From positions 124,001-188,000 of the forward strand of contig DATAJX010000002.1 in the NCBI GenBank assembly GCA_036261915.1: a stretch of DNA of 64,000 nucleotides, read 5' to 3'. Numbering within the stretch: position 1 is the first letter of the stretch; the number at the start of each line of letters is the position of its first letter. The notes under the pieces are model-generated. The model ran no database searches. It was not told the DNA's origin and was given only the letters and a program-made list of their open reading frames with translations. The position numbers were made by a program, and so were the translations under genes. Source of the stretch: DATAJX01 sp036261915. GTDB lineage: Bacteria > Pseudomonadota > Alphaproteobacteria > UBA2136 > UBA6156. Shown here one piece after another: positions 35,032-42,999 of this stretch.

Positions 35032-36339
35032 TTAACGTGGCGAAGACCGCCGGTCATTCCCGGCCCAGCCGTTCACGCGCGCCGCCATCACCTGCAAGGC
35101 GGGCAGCGGCTGTCCGCCCAGCGCGGCCATCCACACGGCGGCCCCGGCGCTCACGCGGGGCATGTCGGCGCGCACGCCCACGGCGTCCAGCACCCGCAAC
35201 AGGCCATCTCCACCCACCACGCTAAAGGCCTTCTTGTGGCGGATAATTTCTTCGGCCAGCTCCAGCGTACCCTGCCGGTAGTTGTCGCTTTCCCACGCCC
35301 CCATGCTGCCCAGCCACAAAATGCTGCCCGCGTGTTTAATAACGCCTTTCCACGTCCTGATGGTCTCGGGCCCGATGTCCTGCGCCATGTCGCCGCCTTC
35401 CAGCCGTCCGGCCATGCGTACGCCCACGGCCTTTTCGGGGCTGTCGCGGTGGGCCACCACCAAATCCAGCGGCAGCAGCAACCGGCTGCCGATCACCCCT
35501 GCCTCGGTAATGAAATCGCGACTGGCCTCCACGAACGCGGGCTCAAAGTGAGAGAGCCCCAGCGGCACGTCGCGGGCCGCCAGCAGGGTGTGCGCCACCG
35601 CACCGCCCGCCATTAAATGGTCAACGTGGCCCAGCATGCGCTGCATCCATTCCAGCTTGGGGCCCATGTGCGCGCCGCCCACCATCACCAGCAGCGGGCG
35701 CTTCACGTTGCCCAGCAGGTCGGTCAGCCAGCCCAGCTCACGCTGGGTGTTCAATCCCAACACCGCCTCGGGCATTACCGCGCTCAAACCGCTTATACTC
35801 GCATGCGCGCGGTGCAGCGCGGGGAAGGCCTCGTTCACGAACACCTCACCCAACTTGGCCAGCTGGTGCACAAAGCTCTGCTGGTTCAGCGGGTCACCCA
35901 AATGGAACCGCGTGTTCTCCAGCAGCAGCACTTCACCGGGCGCCAGCTTTTCCACGGCGTGCTCGGCCATGCGGCCCACGCAATCGGCGCACCATTGCAC
36001 CTTCTGGCCCAGCAGATTTTCCAGCGCGGGCAGCAAATGCCTGGTCGAAAGCTCGGCCACCGGCGTACCCTGCGGCCGTCCGCGGTGGGTCAGCAGCACC
36101 ACGCGGGCCTTGGCGGCAATCAAATGCTTCAGCGTTTCAATGCTGGCGCGAATGCGAAAGTCATCCACCGGCGCGCCGTCGGCGGCGGGGGCAATGTTGT
36201 AGTCCACGCGCACCAGCACGCGCTTGTTCGCTACGTCCAGGCCTTTCAAACCGGGCAATCGGGGCGGCACAACGGCGGGCGTCATCAGGGGTGCATTATT
36301 TTCATTTTGTTCCGGCCAATGTAACCATTTCTTGACCAT
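35032..36339 (-). CDS. Divergent phosphoglycerate-kinase-like protein
   Basis: 435 aa; PGK fold recognised throughout. The 3-phosphoglycerate side is kept: VRVDYN, DDFRIRA, THRGRP, ENTRFH and HRAHAS supply the usual Arg/His residues. The nucleotide side is altered: GGAKV-x-D-K becomes GGAHMGPK, W-N-G-P-x-G becomes WLGSMG, GGGDT becomes VGGDGL, and the STGGGA motif becomes SAGAAV. It may be a low-activity paralog or a binding protein. ATG at 36339 with AAGGTGG upstream is preferred over 36285; the open frame upstream of that overlaps divergent genes. Divergent from the zapA pair. Confidence 0.8.
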   Translation of the reverse strand: MVKKWLHWPEQNENNAPLMTPAVVPPRLPGLKGLDVANKRVLVRVDYNIAPAADGAPVDDFRIRASIETLKHLIAAKARVVLLTHRGRPQGTPVAELSTRHLLPALENLLGQKVQWCADCVGRMAEHAVEKLAPGEVLLLENTRFHLGDPLNQQSFVHQLAKLGEVFVNEAFPALHRAHASISGLSAVMPEAVLGLNTQRELGWLTDLLGNVKRPLLVMVGGAHMGPKLEWMQRMLGHVDHLMAGGAVAHTLLAARDVPLGLSHFEPAFVEASRDFITEAGVIGSRLLLPLDLVVAHRDSPEKAVGVRMAGRLEGGDMAQDIGPETIRTWKGVIKHAGSILWLGSMGAWESDNYRQGTLELAEEIIRHKKAFSVVGGDGLLRVLDAVGVRADMPRVSAGAAVWMAALGGQPLPALQVMAARVNGWAGNDRRSSPR

Positions 36340-36388
36340 ACCGTATCCACCTTGCACAATGCACCAGCACTTAAGGGAAGGGGGCCTC

Positions 36389-36655
36389 GTGGATAAAATT
36401 CTGGAACAACTGCCGGACGAACGCGCCACCCAGCGCCTGCTGGCCGTGCTCGACAAGCTGGAAAGCAGCCTGGCGGCCCAACGCAAGGGCAGCAAACAGG
36501 CGGCCGAAAGCAGCGCCGAACTGGCCGCCCTGCGCGAAGAGAACCTCAAGCTCAAGTTCAAGCAAACCAAGGCGCGGGAACGGCTCGACAAGCTGCTGGC
36601 CAAACTGCCCGGCCTGTTCCCCGAACTGTCCGACGACAAACAGGAAGCCGCGTAA
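36389..36655 (+). CDS. Small coiled-coil protein upstream of zapA (DUF4164-like position)
   Basis: 88 aa, mainly one long helix (RATQRLLAVLDKLESSLAAQ... ELAALREENLKLKFKQTKAR) with heptad character. A GTG at 36389 has a very strong GGAAGGGGG just upstream; an in-frame ATG at 36359 would place that site inside the gene, so GTG is preferred. Alphaproteobacteria often have a small coiled-coil (DUF4164) gene here. It is likely a ZapA partner or division accessory. zapA starts two bases after the stop. Confidence 0.75.
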   Translation: MDKILEQLPDERATQRLLAVLDKLESSLAAQRKGSKQAAESSAELAALREENLKLKFKQTKARERLDKLLAKLPGLFPELSDDKQEAA

Positions 36656-36657
36656 GC

Positions 36658-36948
36658 ATGGTGTCGGCAGTCCCCACCACCATCACCGTCGGCGGCAAAG
36701 AGTACCGCATGGTCGTCCCAGCGGGCGAAGAAGGCCGCATCAAGGCACTCGCCGCGCGGGTCGACGGCATGCTCGCCGACCTGCGGCGCGCCGACCCGAA
36801 CATCGACCGCGACCGCCAGCTGCTGCTGGCCTGCCTCGAACTGGCCGACAGCCTGGGCCACGCGCAAAGCAAGGCCGAAACGCAGAACGAAGCCGTGTCG
36901 CGCTTCCACCGCCAACTGGCCGAACGGCTCGAAAGCCTGATTTCATAA
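36658..36948 (+). CDS. zapA: Cell division protein ZapA
   Basis: 96 aa. N-terminal beta-hairpin VTVGGKEYRMVVPAGEEGRIKALA, then the long dimerisation helix (RDRQLLLACLELADSLGHAQ...). ZapA bundles FtsZ filaments at the Z-ring. It ends in a terminator; no 6S RNA was recognised next to it. Confidence 0.92.
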   Translation: MVSAVPTTITVGGKEYRMVVPAGEEGRIKALAARVDGMLADLRRADPNIDRDRQLLLACLELADSLGHAQSKAETQNEAVSRFHRQLAERLESLIS

Positions 36949-36953
36949 AAGCA

Positions 36954-36982
36954 AAAAGGCTCCCCGCAGGGAGCCTTTTCAT
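36954..36982. terminator. Bidirectional terminator after zapA
   Basis: Stem AAAAGGCTCCC / GGGAGCCTTTT with a CGCA loop, six bases after the zapA stop and just before the end of the convergent gene. Confidence 0.92.
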
Positions 36983-36988
36983 ATCGTG

Positions 36989-37855
36989 TCATTCCGCCGG
37001 CAGCGGTGCAAGCGGCAGGCGGCGGGTGGCATTATTGCGCCAACCTTCGTGGCCAAGCGGGGGCACCGGCTCAACATCCAGCGGTTCAAGCGGCAACCAG
37101 TAATGCACCGGCGCCACTTCATGGGTCACGCCCATGGCGGTGGCGGCATCGGCCAACGGCCAGTGCAGCAACCTGCATACCACGGCCACGCGCTGGGCGT
37201 TCCAGCGCCGTCGCTTGCTTTGCGAAGGCAGCAAAAGCTGTTCGCAGGTGCCCAGCACCAGCGGCAGTTCCGCAAACATGGCCCAGGCCATGCTCTCCAC
37301 GTCCACCCATCCGGCCTTCAGGCCGTACCGCAGGTACACCCTTTCGTGCACAAGGCCCAGCCACTTGCGGCTGCCGTTGGCGGCCTCTGCCACGCGTTCG
37401 GCCAGCGGCGCGGCGTTCACCTGCCCCGGCCGGAGCAAGCAGAACCCCGCGGGCAGCCCCAGTCTTCCGGCCAGCGTGGCGGGCGCAAGGTCAAGGCCAT
37501 AGGCCAGCAACCGCACTTCCGCCGGGCTCAGCCGGTAGTGGTATTTCACCTTCTTCGCCTTGGGCTTGCGCACAAAAAAGAAGGTCATCGGCTTGTGTCC
37601 GCCGCCGCCCAGCAAACGGTTGCAGGCCTCAACGGTTATCTTCATCTCCACCAGCAGGCGTTGCCAGGCCGCGCGGTAACGCACCTTGTCGGTGGCGCCC
37701 CACGCCACTATTTGGTAGCAGTAGTAATCGTCAAGGCTCACACCACTCAGCGCGGCAAGGCTTTCGTCGCTCAGGGCAAAACGCCGAGGGTGTACCTCGG
37801 CATTCAGCAGCAGGGCAGGCAGCCGCGGCGGCTGCGCAAACTTGAACAGGGCCAT
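36989..37855 (-). CDS. Hypothetical protein, 288 aa
   Basis: Family not recognised. Soluble, basic, rich in Trp, Leu and Arg; a motif FFFVRKPKAKKVKYHYRLS (about residues 100-120) and a late RRRWNAQRVAVVCRLLHWP stand out. No membrane segments or signal peptide. The ATG at 37855 has GGAGAA at seven bases upstream; an upstream extension of 38 codons lacks this. The same GGAGAACC leader precedes the gene at 39017. Confidence 0.65.
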   Translation of the reverse strand: MALFKFAQPPRLPALLLNAEVHPRRFALSDESLAALSGVSLDDYYCYQIVAWGATDKVRYRAAWQRLLVEMKITVEACNRLLGGGGHKPMTFFFVRKPKAKKVKYHYRLSPAEVRLLAYGLDLAPATLAGRLGLPAGFCLLRPGQVNAAPLAERVAEAANGSRKWLGLVHERVYLRYGLKAGWVDVESMAWAMFAELPLVLGTCEQLLLPSQSKRRRWNAQRVAVVCRLLHWPLADAATAMGVTHEVAPVHYWLPLEPLDVEPVPPLGHEGWRNNATRRLPLAPLPAE

Positions 37856-38007
37856 AAGGGTTCTCCATCGCCCCAAAGGGCGCAAAACGGTAAACAATGA
37901 TGCCCGCGGTTGTATCATATCCACCTGTTGCAGCAAGGCTTCTGGCGCGCTAAGGTGCGGCCATCTCAAGCGTCCTTTTCTTCCCCCAACCGTAAAGGGT
38001 CATCCCC

Positions 38008-38448
38008 ATGCCGTCCTTCACCATGCCGCGCCACTGGCTGGCGCAAACCTTCGCCCTGCTGTGCATGGCGCTCGTCTATGCCGCCATTTTCGGGCTCACC
38101 TGCTACATCTGGAAGATCGGCCGCGGCGGCACCGCCACGCTTGGGCAGGCGTTCTTGTTCTCCGCCCTGCTTTGGGTTCCCATCACCGGCATGGCAGCGG
38201 CCTTATTCGACTGGCCCGGCATGTCGTTCCGCGCCATGATGCAGCAACAGGCGCTTGCGGGCCTATTTGGGTTCCTGCTTGCCGGTTGCTATGGCTTGGT
38301 GGTTTCTGTCCTCATAGCAGGCCTTTTCGATAGCGGTGCCGTTTTCAGGCCGTTATGGGGGTTGTTCACGCTCCTGTTCAGCTTGGTGATGGTACCGGGT
38401 ATGATGTCTATTTTTGCCATCCGCCTCTCCGTCGTCAATGCTACATGA
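38008..38448 (+). CDS. Four-helix membrane protein, 146 aa
   Basis: Family not recognised. Four hydrophobic segments, at about residues 12-34, 46-68, 80-105 and 115-138, with short loops. The RBS is weak. The stop codon lies within the left arm of the following terminator hairpin. Confidence 0.7.
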   Translation: MPSFTMPRHWLAQTFALLCMALVYAAIFGLTCYIWKIGRGGTATLGQAFLFSALLWVPITGMAAALFDWPGMSFRAMMQQQALAGLFGFLLAGCYGLVVSVLIAGLFDSGAVFRPLWGLFTLLFSLVMVPGMMSIFAIRLSVVNAT

Positions 38449-38487
38449 AAAATCGCCCGGCTCCAAAAGAGCCGGGCGATTTTTCAT
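38445..38487. terminator. Bidirectional terminator carrying both stop codons
   Basis: A perfect 19-base inverted repeat (ATGAAAAATCGCCCGGCTC) with a CAAAA loop. The stop of the rightward membrane gene is in its left arm and the stop of the leftward gene is in its right arm. Confidence 0.93.
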
Positions 38488-39017
38488 GGTCGGGCCTCAA
38501 AGGCCGGGGGTGGCAGCGCGGCGCGGAATTTCACCGCCGCGGCGCCTGCGGGCATCTTCCACTTCCAGCCTTTCAGCCGTGCCAGTGCCCGCTCGCGGCT
38601 GGCATGCAAAACGCCCTGCTTGCGCAGCTTGCGCTGCATGCCTATCCACACCCCAAGCTTGCGGCCGTCACCGTCCACAAACTTGTAGGGCAGGTTGGGC
38701 CAGTCGCTGCGGGTACCCTTCAGGTCTTTAAGGGCCTGCAAGGCGTCGTTCCACTCAGCTTCCTGCCGGTTCCATTCCCAGCCGGTCAGCGCTTCAAGGG
38801 CGCCAATATGCGGCTGGCCCAGGCGGCCTTTGCGGTAAGCGGTGCGCAGGTTGTATTGCCACTTGCCCAGCTTGCGGCCATCGGGGTCCACGTAGCGTAC
38901 CGGCAGGTTCGGCCAGCCGGGCACCGCAAACACCAGATTCAGCAGAGCGGCATAGTGATCATCCCACAAGGTGCCGGCATAAAGGGTAGGGGGGCTCCAG
39001 CTCAGGCGGTACAGCAT
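38484..39017 (-). CDS. Stand-alone helicase-associated-type repeat protein
   Basis: 177 aa. Two or more repeats of the W-P-N-L-P-x-x-x-V-D-x-D-G-R-K-L-G-x-W type (at about residues 38-58 and 110-130), each followed by a basic helix (LRTAYRKGRLG, MQRKLRKQG) and a closing W-E-W or W-K-W. This resembles the helicase-associated (HA) domain, a possible nucleic-acid-binding unit normally found at the end of DEAD/SNF2-like helicases. No helicase domain is present. ATG at 39017 has GGAGAA upstream. Confidence 0.7.
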   Translation of the reverse strand: MLYRLSWSPPTLYAGTLWDDHYAALLNLVFAVPGWPNLPVRYVDPDGRKLGKWQYNLRTAYRKGRLGQPHIGALEALTGWEWNRQEAEWNDALQALKDLKGTRSDWPNLPYKFVDGDGRKLGVWIGMQRKLRKQGVLHASRERALARLKGWKWKMPAGAAAVKFRAALPPPAFEARP

Positions 39018-39225
39018 GGGGGTTCTCCAAAAAACGCGAGGGGTACAAAGGTTGCGCGCGCACCCTACCCGCACCACGCCTCCGCCACAACAAAAAATGT
39101 ATACTATTTCTCTTGCCCTTACCGTCATGTCAGCTTCCTTGCGCCACCGCAAGGTTGCTTACTGCCGCCGTAAGCCCAAAATCCGTACCGACACCCGCGC
39201 ATCACCAGCGCTCGTTTCAGCCCCT

Positions 39226-39279
39226 AAATGCGACACAAGTGTACAGCCGCGCACCATCCGTGCATCCCAAATGCGACAC
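39226..39279. repeat. Direct repeat AAATGCGACAC, two copies in a gene-free stretch
   Basis: Copies at 39226-39236 and 39269-39279 are 43 bases apart. Degenerate CATCC-GTGCA words surround both. The 348-base stretch 39018-39365 has no gene I can support; its composition is C-rich and it ends with a possible -10 (TATACT at 39350) before the DedA-like gene. Confidence 0.4.
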
Positions 39280-39365
39280 CCCTGCATCACCCGTGCACGC
39301 TTTGCGCCGGGCAGGGGCACTTTTTACATGCCGCCCCGCAGGCCGATGGTATACTGCCCGCCAAC

Positions 39366-39956
39366 ATGACACTCAAGCAACGCATGGCCGGTTACGCGCA
39401 GCAGCCCCAGGCTGAAAACACCTTGTTTTTCATGTCGTTGCTAGAATCGTTCTGCCTCCCGGCGGTCACCGAGGCGCTGCTGGTGCCCATGACTTTGGTC
39501 AACACCGAAAAGGCTTTCCGCTACGCCCTCATCGCCGCGCTGGGCAGCGTGGCGGGCGCGCTGGTGGGCTACCTGCTGGGCGCCTTCATCGGCCGCACCA
39601 TACTTGAACATATCGTTGCAAGTTACGGCTTTGCCGAAACATTTTATGCCTTCAAAAACTGGTACGGCGGCTACGCCGTGGCGGTGTTGGCCACGGCCGG
39701 CTTCTCGCCGCTGCCGTTCAAGGCGTTCACTGTTTTCAGCGGCGTCATGGGCGCCGACCTGCCCGCCTTCCTCATGGCCGCGCTGCTGGCCCGGGGCTCG
39801 CGTTTCTGGCTCATAGCCTGGCTTTTGTGGCGTGGCGGCCCGCGCTTCAAAGAGTGGATCGAACGCAACCTCGCCGCGCTCACCATGTCCATCGCGCTGG
39901 GTGCTCTGCTGTTCTTCGTGCTGCTTAAATACCTGTGGCAATACGCAACCTTCTAG
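39366..39956 (+). CDS. DedA/YqaA-like VTT-domain membrane protein
   Basis: 196 aa, several membrane spans. The VTT-type pattern is seen: SFCLPAVTEALLVPMTL, AALGSVAGALVGYLLGAFIGR, FSPLPFKAFTVFSGVMGADLPAFL and a final RGSRFW block. DedA/SNARE-associated proteins are lipid scramblase- or flippase-like and support membrane homeostasis. A longer in-frame start exists upstream but ATG 39366 fits the family. The LysM/LytM lipoprotein gene starts 20 bases later. Confidence 0.85.
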   Translation: MTLKQRMAGYAQQPQAENTLFFMSLLESFCLPAVTEALLVPMTLVNTEKAFRYALIAALGSVAGALVGYLLGAFIGRTILEHIVASYGFAETFYAFKNWYGGYAVAVLATAGFSPLPFKAFTVFSGVMGADLPAFLMAALLARGSRFWLIAWLLWRGGPRFKEWIERNLAALTMSIALGALLFFVLLKYLWQYATF

Positions 39957-39975
39957 TTTGGGGAATATGTGAAAC

Positions 39976-41349
39976 ATGAAAATAAAAACAATATTATCAA
40001 TCATATCCGTCAATTTGTTCATGTATGGTTGTGCGCAGGCCGCGCCCGCGCCGGTGGTCGCCGGTTACCAAAAAAGCAACGTCGTCACCGGCGCCTCACC
40101 CAACACCAACTGGTCGTTCACGCGCGAGGTCAGCAGCAAGGCCGCCGGCCAAACCAGCAGCGCCGCCCTGCCAAAAGAAGAAGAATTACAAGGCATTAGC
40201 CCCGCCGCCGGGCCTGCCAGCAATATCCAGGTCGAAGACATTACGCCGCCCGCCAAACGCAGCCTGGTCGACGACTGGACGCAAAAATCGGTCACCACCC
40301 AGGGCACCATCACGCACACCGTGCAGCCGGGCGAAACCGTGTACCGCCTGGCCCGCCGCTACAACACCACACCGGCCGAAATTCTTAAACAAAACCAAAT
40401 GGATAGCACTGCCGATCTGGCTGCAGGCCGCCAGCTGGTCATCCCCAGCGGCAGCAAGGCCATGGCCGCCGCACCGGCCCCTGTTACGGTTGCCGCGCAA
40501 CCCCGTACCGTGGCCCAAGCCACGCCCAACCTGCTGCCTCCCGTTAAGCAGAACGACGTGGCCGAAAGCAAAACCGCCGAAGTCGCCAGCATCGAGCCTG
40601 CCGCCGGCCCCGCCAGGCCTGAAGCCAAAAAAGCCGAACCCGAACCCCCCGCCGACAGCGTCAAGATCGTCGAGCACAAGGTCGCCCCCGGCGAAACCGT
40701 GTACCGTATCGCCAATCAGTATGGCGCCAGCGTGCTCGACGTGATGAGCGCCAACAATTTCGATAAACCGCAACAACTTAAAAGCGGCATGGTGGTGAAA
40801 GTGCCGGTCAACCAGCCCGTACACACTGCCGAGGCAGGCAAGACCAACAAGCCTGTCACCCGCGAACAGGACGAAACCGCCAGCGTTACACCGGTGCCCA
40901 CCGCCACGGCGGTCGATGAGGTGAAAGCCGCGTTCAACAAGGGTAAAGTCGACCCCATCGCCGCCCGCGCCAAGGGCTTGGCGTGGCCGGTGCATGGCCA
41001 GCTTATCCGCCGTTTTGGTGCCGAAGGTAAGGGCGTGGCGCATGCGGGCATCAATATCGCCGTGCCGCCCAACACGCCGGTATTGGCCACCGACGCGGGC
41101 ACTGTGCTGTATGCCGGCAGCGGGCTTAAAACCTACGGTAATCTCGTTCTGGTGCGCCACGAAAACGGCATGGTGAGCGCCTACGCCCATAATAACCAGC
41201 TGCTGGTCAGCAAAAACGAGACCGTCAAAAAAGGCCAGGTCATCGCGCTTTCGGGTGCCACCGGCAATGTCGATAAACCGCAGGTGCACTTCGAGCTTCG
41301 CCGCAACGCCGGAGCCATCGACCCCATGACGCTGCTGGCCGCCCAGTAA
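39976..41349 (+). CDS. LysM/LytM-domain lipoprotein, NlpD-like amidase activator
   Basis: 457 aa. Lipobox FMYGC (Cys19). Two LysM domains (HTVQPGETVYRLARRY at about 115, HKVAPGETVYRIANQY at about 234) bind peptidoglycan. The C-terminal M23 domain (from about 335, WPVHGQLIRRFG) has HAGINIA where active enzymes have H-x-G-x-D, and QVHFELR where they have H-x-H-F. With these zinc ligands lost it should activate amidases rather than cut wall itself, as E. coli NlpD/EnvC do. Its place upstream of yajC-secDF is usual for alphaproteobacteria. Confidence 0.9.
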   Translation: MKIKTILSIISVNLFMYGCAQAAPAPVVAGYQKSNVVTGASPNTNWSFTREVSSKAAGQTSSAALPKEEELQGISPAAGPASNIQVEDITPPAKRSLVDDWTQKSVTTQGTITHTVQPGETVYRLARRYNTTPAEILKQNQMDSTADLAAGRQLVIPSGSKAMAAAPAPVTVAAQPRTVAQATPNLLPPVKQNDVAESKTAEVASIEPAAGPARPEAKKAEPEPPADSVKIVEHKVAPGETVYRIANQYGASVLDVMSANNFDKPQQLKSGMVVKVPVNQPVHTAEAGKTNKPVTREQDETASVTPVPTATAVDEVKAAFNKGKVDPIAARAKGLAWPVHGQLIRRFGAEGKGVAHAGINIAVPPNTPVLATDAGTVLYAGSGLKTYGNLVLVRHENGMVSAYAHNNQLLVSKNETVKKGQVIALSGATGNVDKPQVHFELRRNAGAIDPMTLLAAQ

Positions 41350-41351
41350 GT

Positions 41352-42392
41352 TTGCGCCTGAGAAACCTGCTTTCCAGCCTTGTTCGCTGTATCGAGGGGC
41401 TGTTTCCGGCTGCGCCCAAACCTTCGGTCCGGCAGCTTATCCATGCCCGTATTCTTGATAAAAAAAGCAGGCCGGGCCACCGGAAAGATCTCTATAAGTT
41501 GGCCATCGCAGCTGAAGGTGGCGGTATGAAATGGGTGGTAGCCGCAGGCATGCTGGCCCGGCTGGAACAACATGGCATTACGGCAGATTTGGTTGTGGGC
41601 ACCAGTGGTGGCGGTTTGGTTTCCGCCTACTATGCCTCGGGGCAGGTACGTTATGGCTGCACTTGCGTGCGCTACCTTAACCGCAAAGGCTATGGGCGCG
41701 ATGGCAAGAGTAAACGCTTCATCAACCCGGCCCGGCTTATCAAACGCCAACCCGCAATGGATATTGAAGGGCTGGTCGATACCGTCTTTGGCCAACTTGT
41801 GCCGCTGGACTGGAATACTCTGCGCAAAGGCAATATACCTGCCTACATGACCGCCGTAGGCAATAACGGCGTTTTGCACCTGCTACCGCTGCATGGCGTA
41901 AGCGAAGCCGAGCAGAAAATGGCCCTTAAAAACACCAGCCGCGTGCCCGCTGCTGCCCACCATGCCGCCGACGAAGACGTACTGTGGGATGGCGTACTGC
42001 TGGCCAGTTTGCCGGTGAAGCAGGCGTTTGAAAAAGGCGCCACCCACGTACTGGCGGTACGTTGTGGCGGCTCAGATGATAAAGTACACGATACTTTGCA
42101 AGGTTTGTGGCGCGTGATTGCATTACTGGCGCATTGGCAAAACCGTAAAATGCTGCCGTTGCTGAAACAGGCGCTTAAACGCCAGGCCGGTGAACTGGTT
42201 GAACTGCAAAGCGCTGGGCCCGAAGTGCTGGTAATGGCCTTGCCGCATGTGACCATCGGTGTGGCCGAAGATGATGAAGCAAAGCTGTTCAGGCACATGG
42301 TGGCAGGATACCGGCATGCCGGGCAGATGCTGGAGTTGCCCGATGCCCCCCTGCCGCCTGAGTGGGAACCGGAAACGGCATTGTATCTGTAA
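41352..42392 (+). CDS. Patatin-like phospholipase
   Basis: 346 aa if started at the TTG at 41352, two bases after the nlpD-like stop. The catalytic motifs are present: oxyanion EGGGMKWVVAAG, nucleophile G-T-S-G-G (GTSGGGLVSAYY) and a D-G motif in LWDGVLL. It should be a serine acyl hydrolase on membrane lipids. No in-frame ATG precedes the catalytic core, so a non-ATG start is needed and its exact place is uncertain. A terminator follows. This is the first gene with G-rich rather than C-rich coding on the top strand. Confidence 0.82.
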   Translation: MRLRNLLSSLVRCIEGLFPAAPKPSVRQLIHARILDKKSRPGHRKDLYKLAIAAEGGGMKWVVAAGMLARLEQHGITADLVVGTSGGGLVSAYYASGQVRYGCTCVRYLNRKGYGRDGKSKRFINPARLIKRQPAMDIEGLVDTVFGQLVPLDWNTLRKGNIPAYMTAVGNNGVLHLLPLHGVSEAEQKMALKNTSRVPAAAHHAADEDVLWDGVLLASLPVKQAFEKGATHVLAVRCGGSDDKVHDTLQGLWRVIALLAHWQNRKMLPLLKQALKRQAGELVELQSAGPEVLVMALPHVTIGVAEDDEAKLFRHMVAGYRHAGQMLELPDAPLPPEWEPETALYL

Positions 42393-42398
42393 AATGCG

Positions 42399-42427
42399 AA
42401 AGGCGGCCCGAAGGCCGCCTTTTTTAT
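42399..42427. terminator. Terminator after the patatin gene
   Basis: Stem AAAGGCGGCC / GGCCGCCTTT with a CGAA loop and a following T run. Confidence 0.92.
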
Positions 42428-42434
42428 CGAGGTT

Positions 42435-42453
42435 CACAACAGTTCAAGTTGTG
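42435..42453. repeat. Inverted repeat CACAAC-N7-GTTGTG
   Basis: Six-base perfect arms with spacer AGTTCAA, at the 3' end of the leftward gene and next to the patatin terminator. Purpose unknown; it lies close to the strand-composition switch. Confidence 0.4.
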
Positions 42454-42839
42454 TTTAACGCTATCGGACGTGAGCGTGGCAAGCTGTTACGGGGCGTATC
42501 GGGTGGTGTCCCGCGCGGTACGATCCGTTGCGGGTTGCTGCTTTTCCGGATGTACTTGATTGCTTCTTCCACCTCATTCTTGGGGAAAGGTAGACGCATT
42601 AACACTGCAATTTTACCGCCAGGCACCGCGCTTACATCGACTTTAAGAAGGCCGATGGGACTGTTTTCCAGCAGTTTTTTTGCAGAAGCTTCCTTGCCTG
42701 TAAGGCCTGGGGGGTATGACGCAATGTCCGTATGCGCCGGGTTGTCGGCAGCGACTTCGCACGAAGAGCTGTGGCGAAGGGCTTCAATAACCGGCGTGTT
42801 GGCTGAGTTAGCCATGATTTGTTCGAGGAGAGTTGGCAT
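42444..42839 (-). CDS. Hypothetical protein, 131 aa
   Basis: Family not recognised. Soluble, with a possible strand-helix unit (GLLKVDVSAVPGGKIAVLMRLP then NEVEEAIKYIR) and a Pro/Arg-rich C-terminus. The start at 42839 has AAGGAA upstream. It lies in an otherwise gene-free zone between patatin and yajC. The 160 bases after it (42840-42999) hold no gene and are AT-richer. Confidence 0.55.
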   Translation of the reverse strand: MPTLLEQIMANSANTPVIEALRHSSSCEVAADNPAHTDIASYPPGLTGKEASAKKLLENSPIGLLKVDVSAVPGGKIAVLMRLPFPKNEVEEAIKYIRKSSNPQRIVPRGTPPDTPRNSLPRSRPIALNTT

Positions 42840-42999
42840 TGAGGAAATTCCTTGCAGTGCCGGATGAAGAAAAAGTTTGGTTTACCCGCTGGTTGTAGGG
42901 CGCAAGGGGTATTGTTTCAAGTGCTTTTATGGATGGCGGATGTGTAGACAATTTGCGATTGCTTAATTAGGGTGCGCCCGGAAACAAGGAATAAACACG

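Noticed and set aside
36948..36989. 6S RNA next to zapA
   Set aside because: The gap is only a terminator; too short for 6S RNA.
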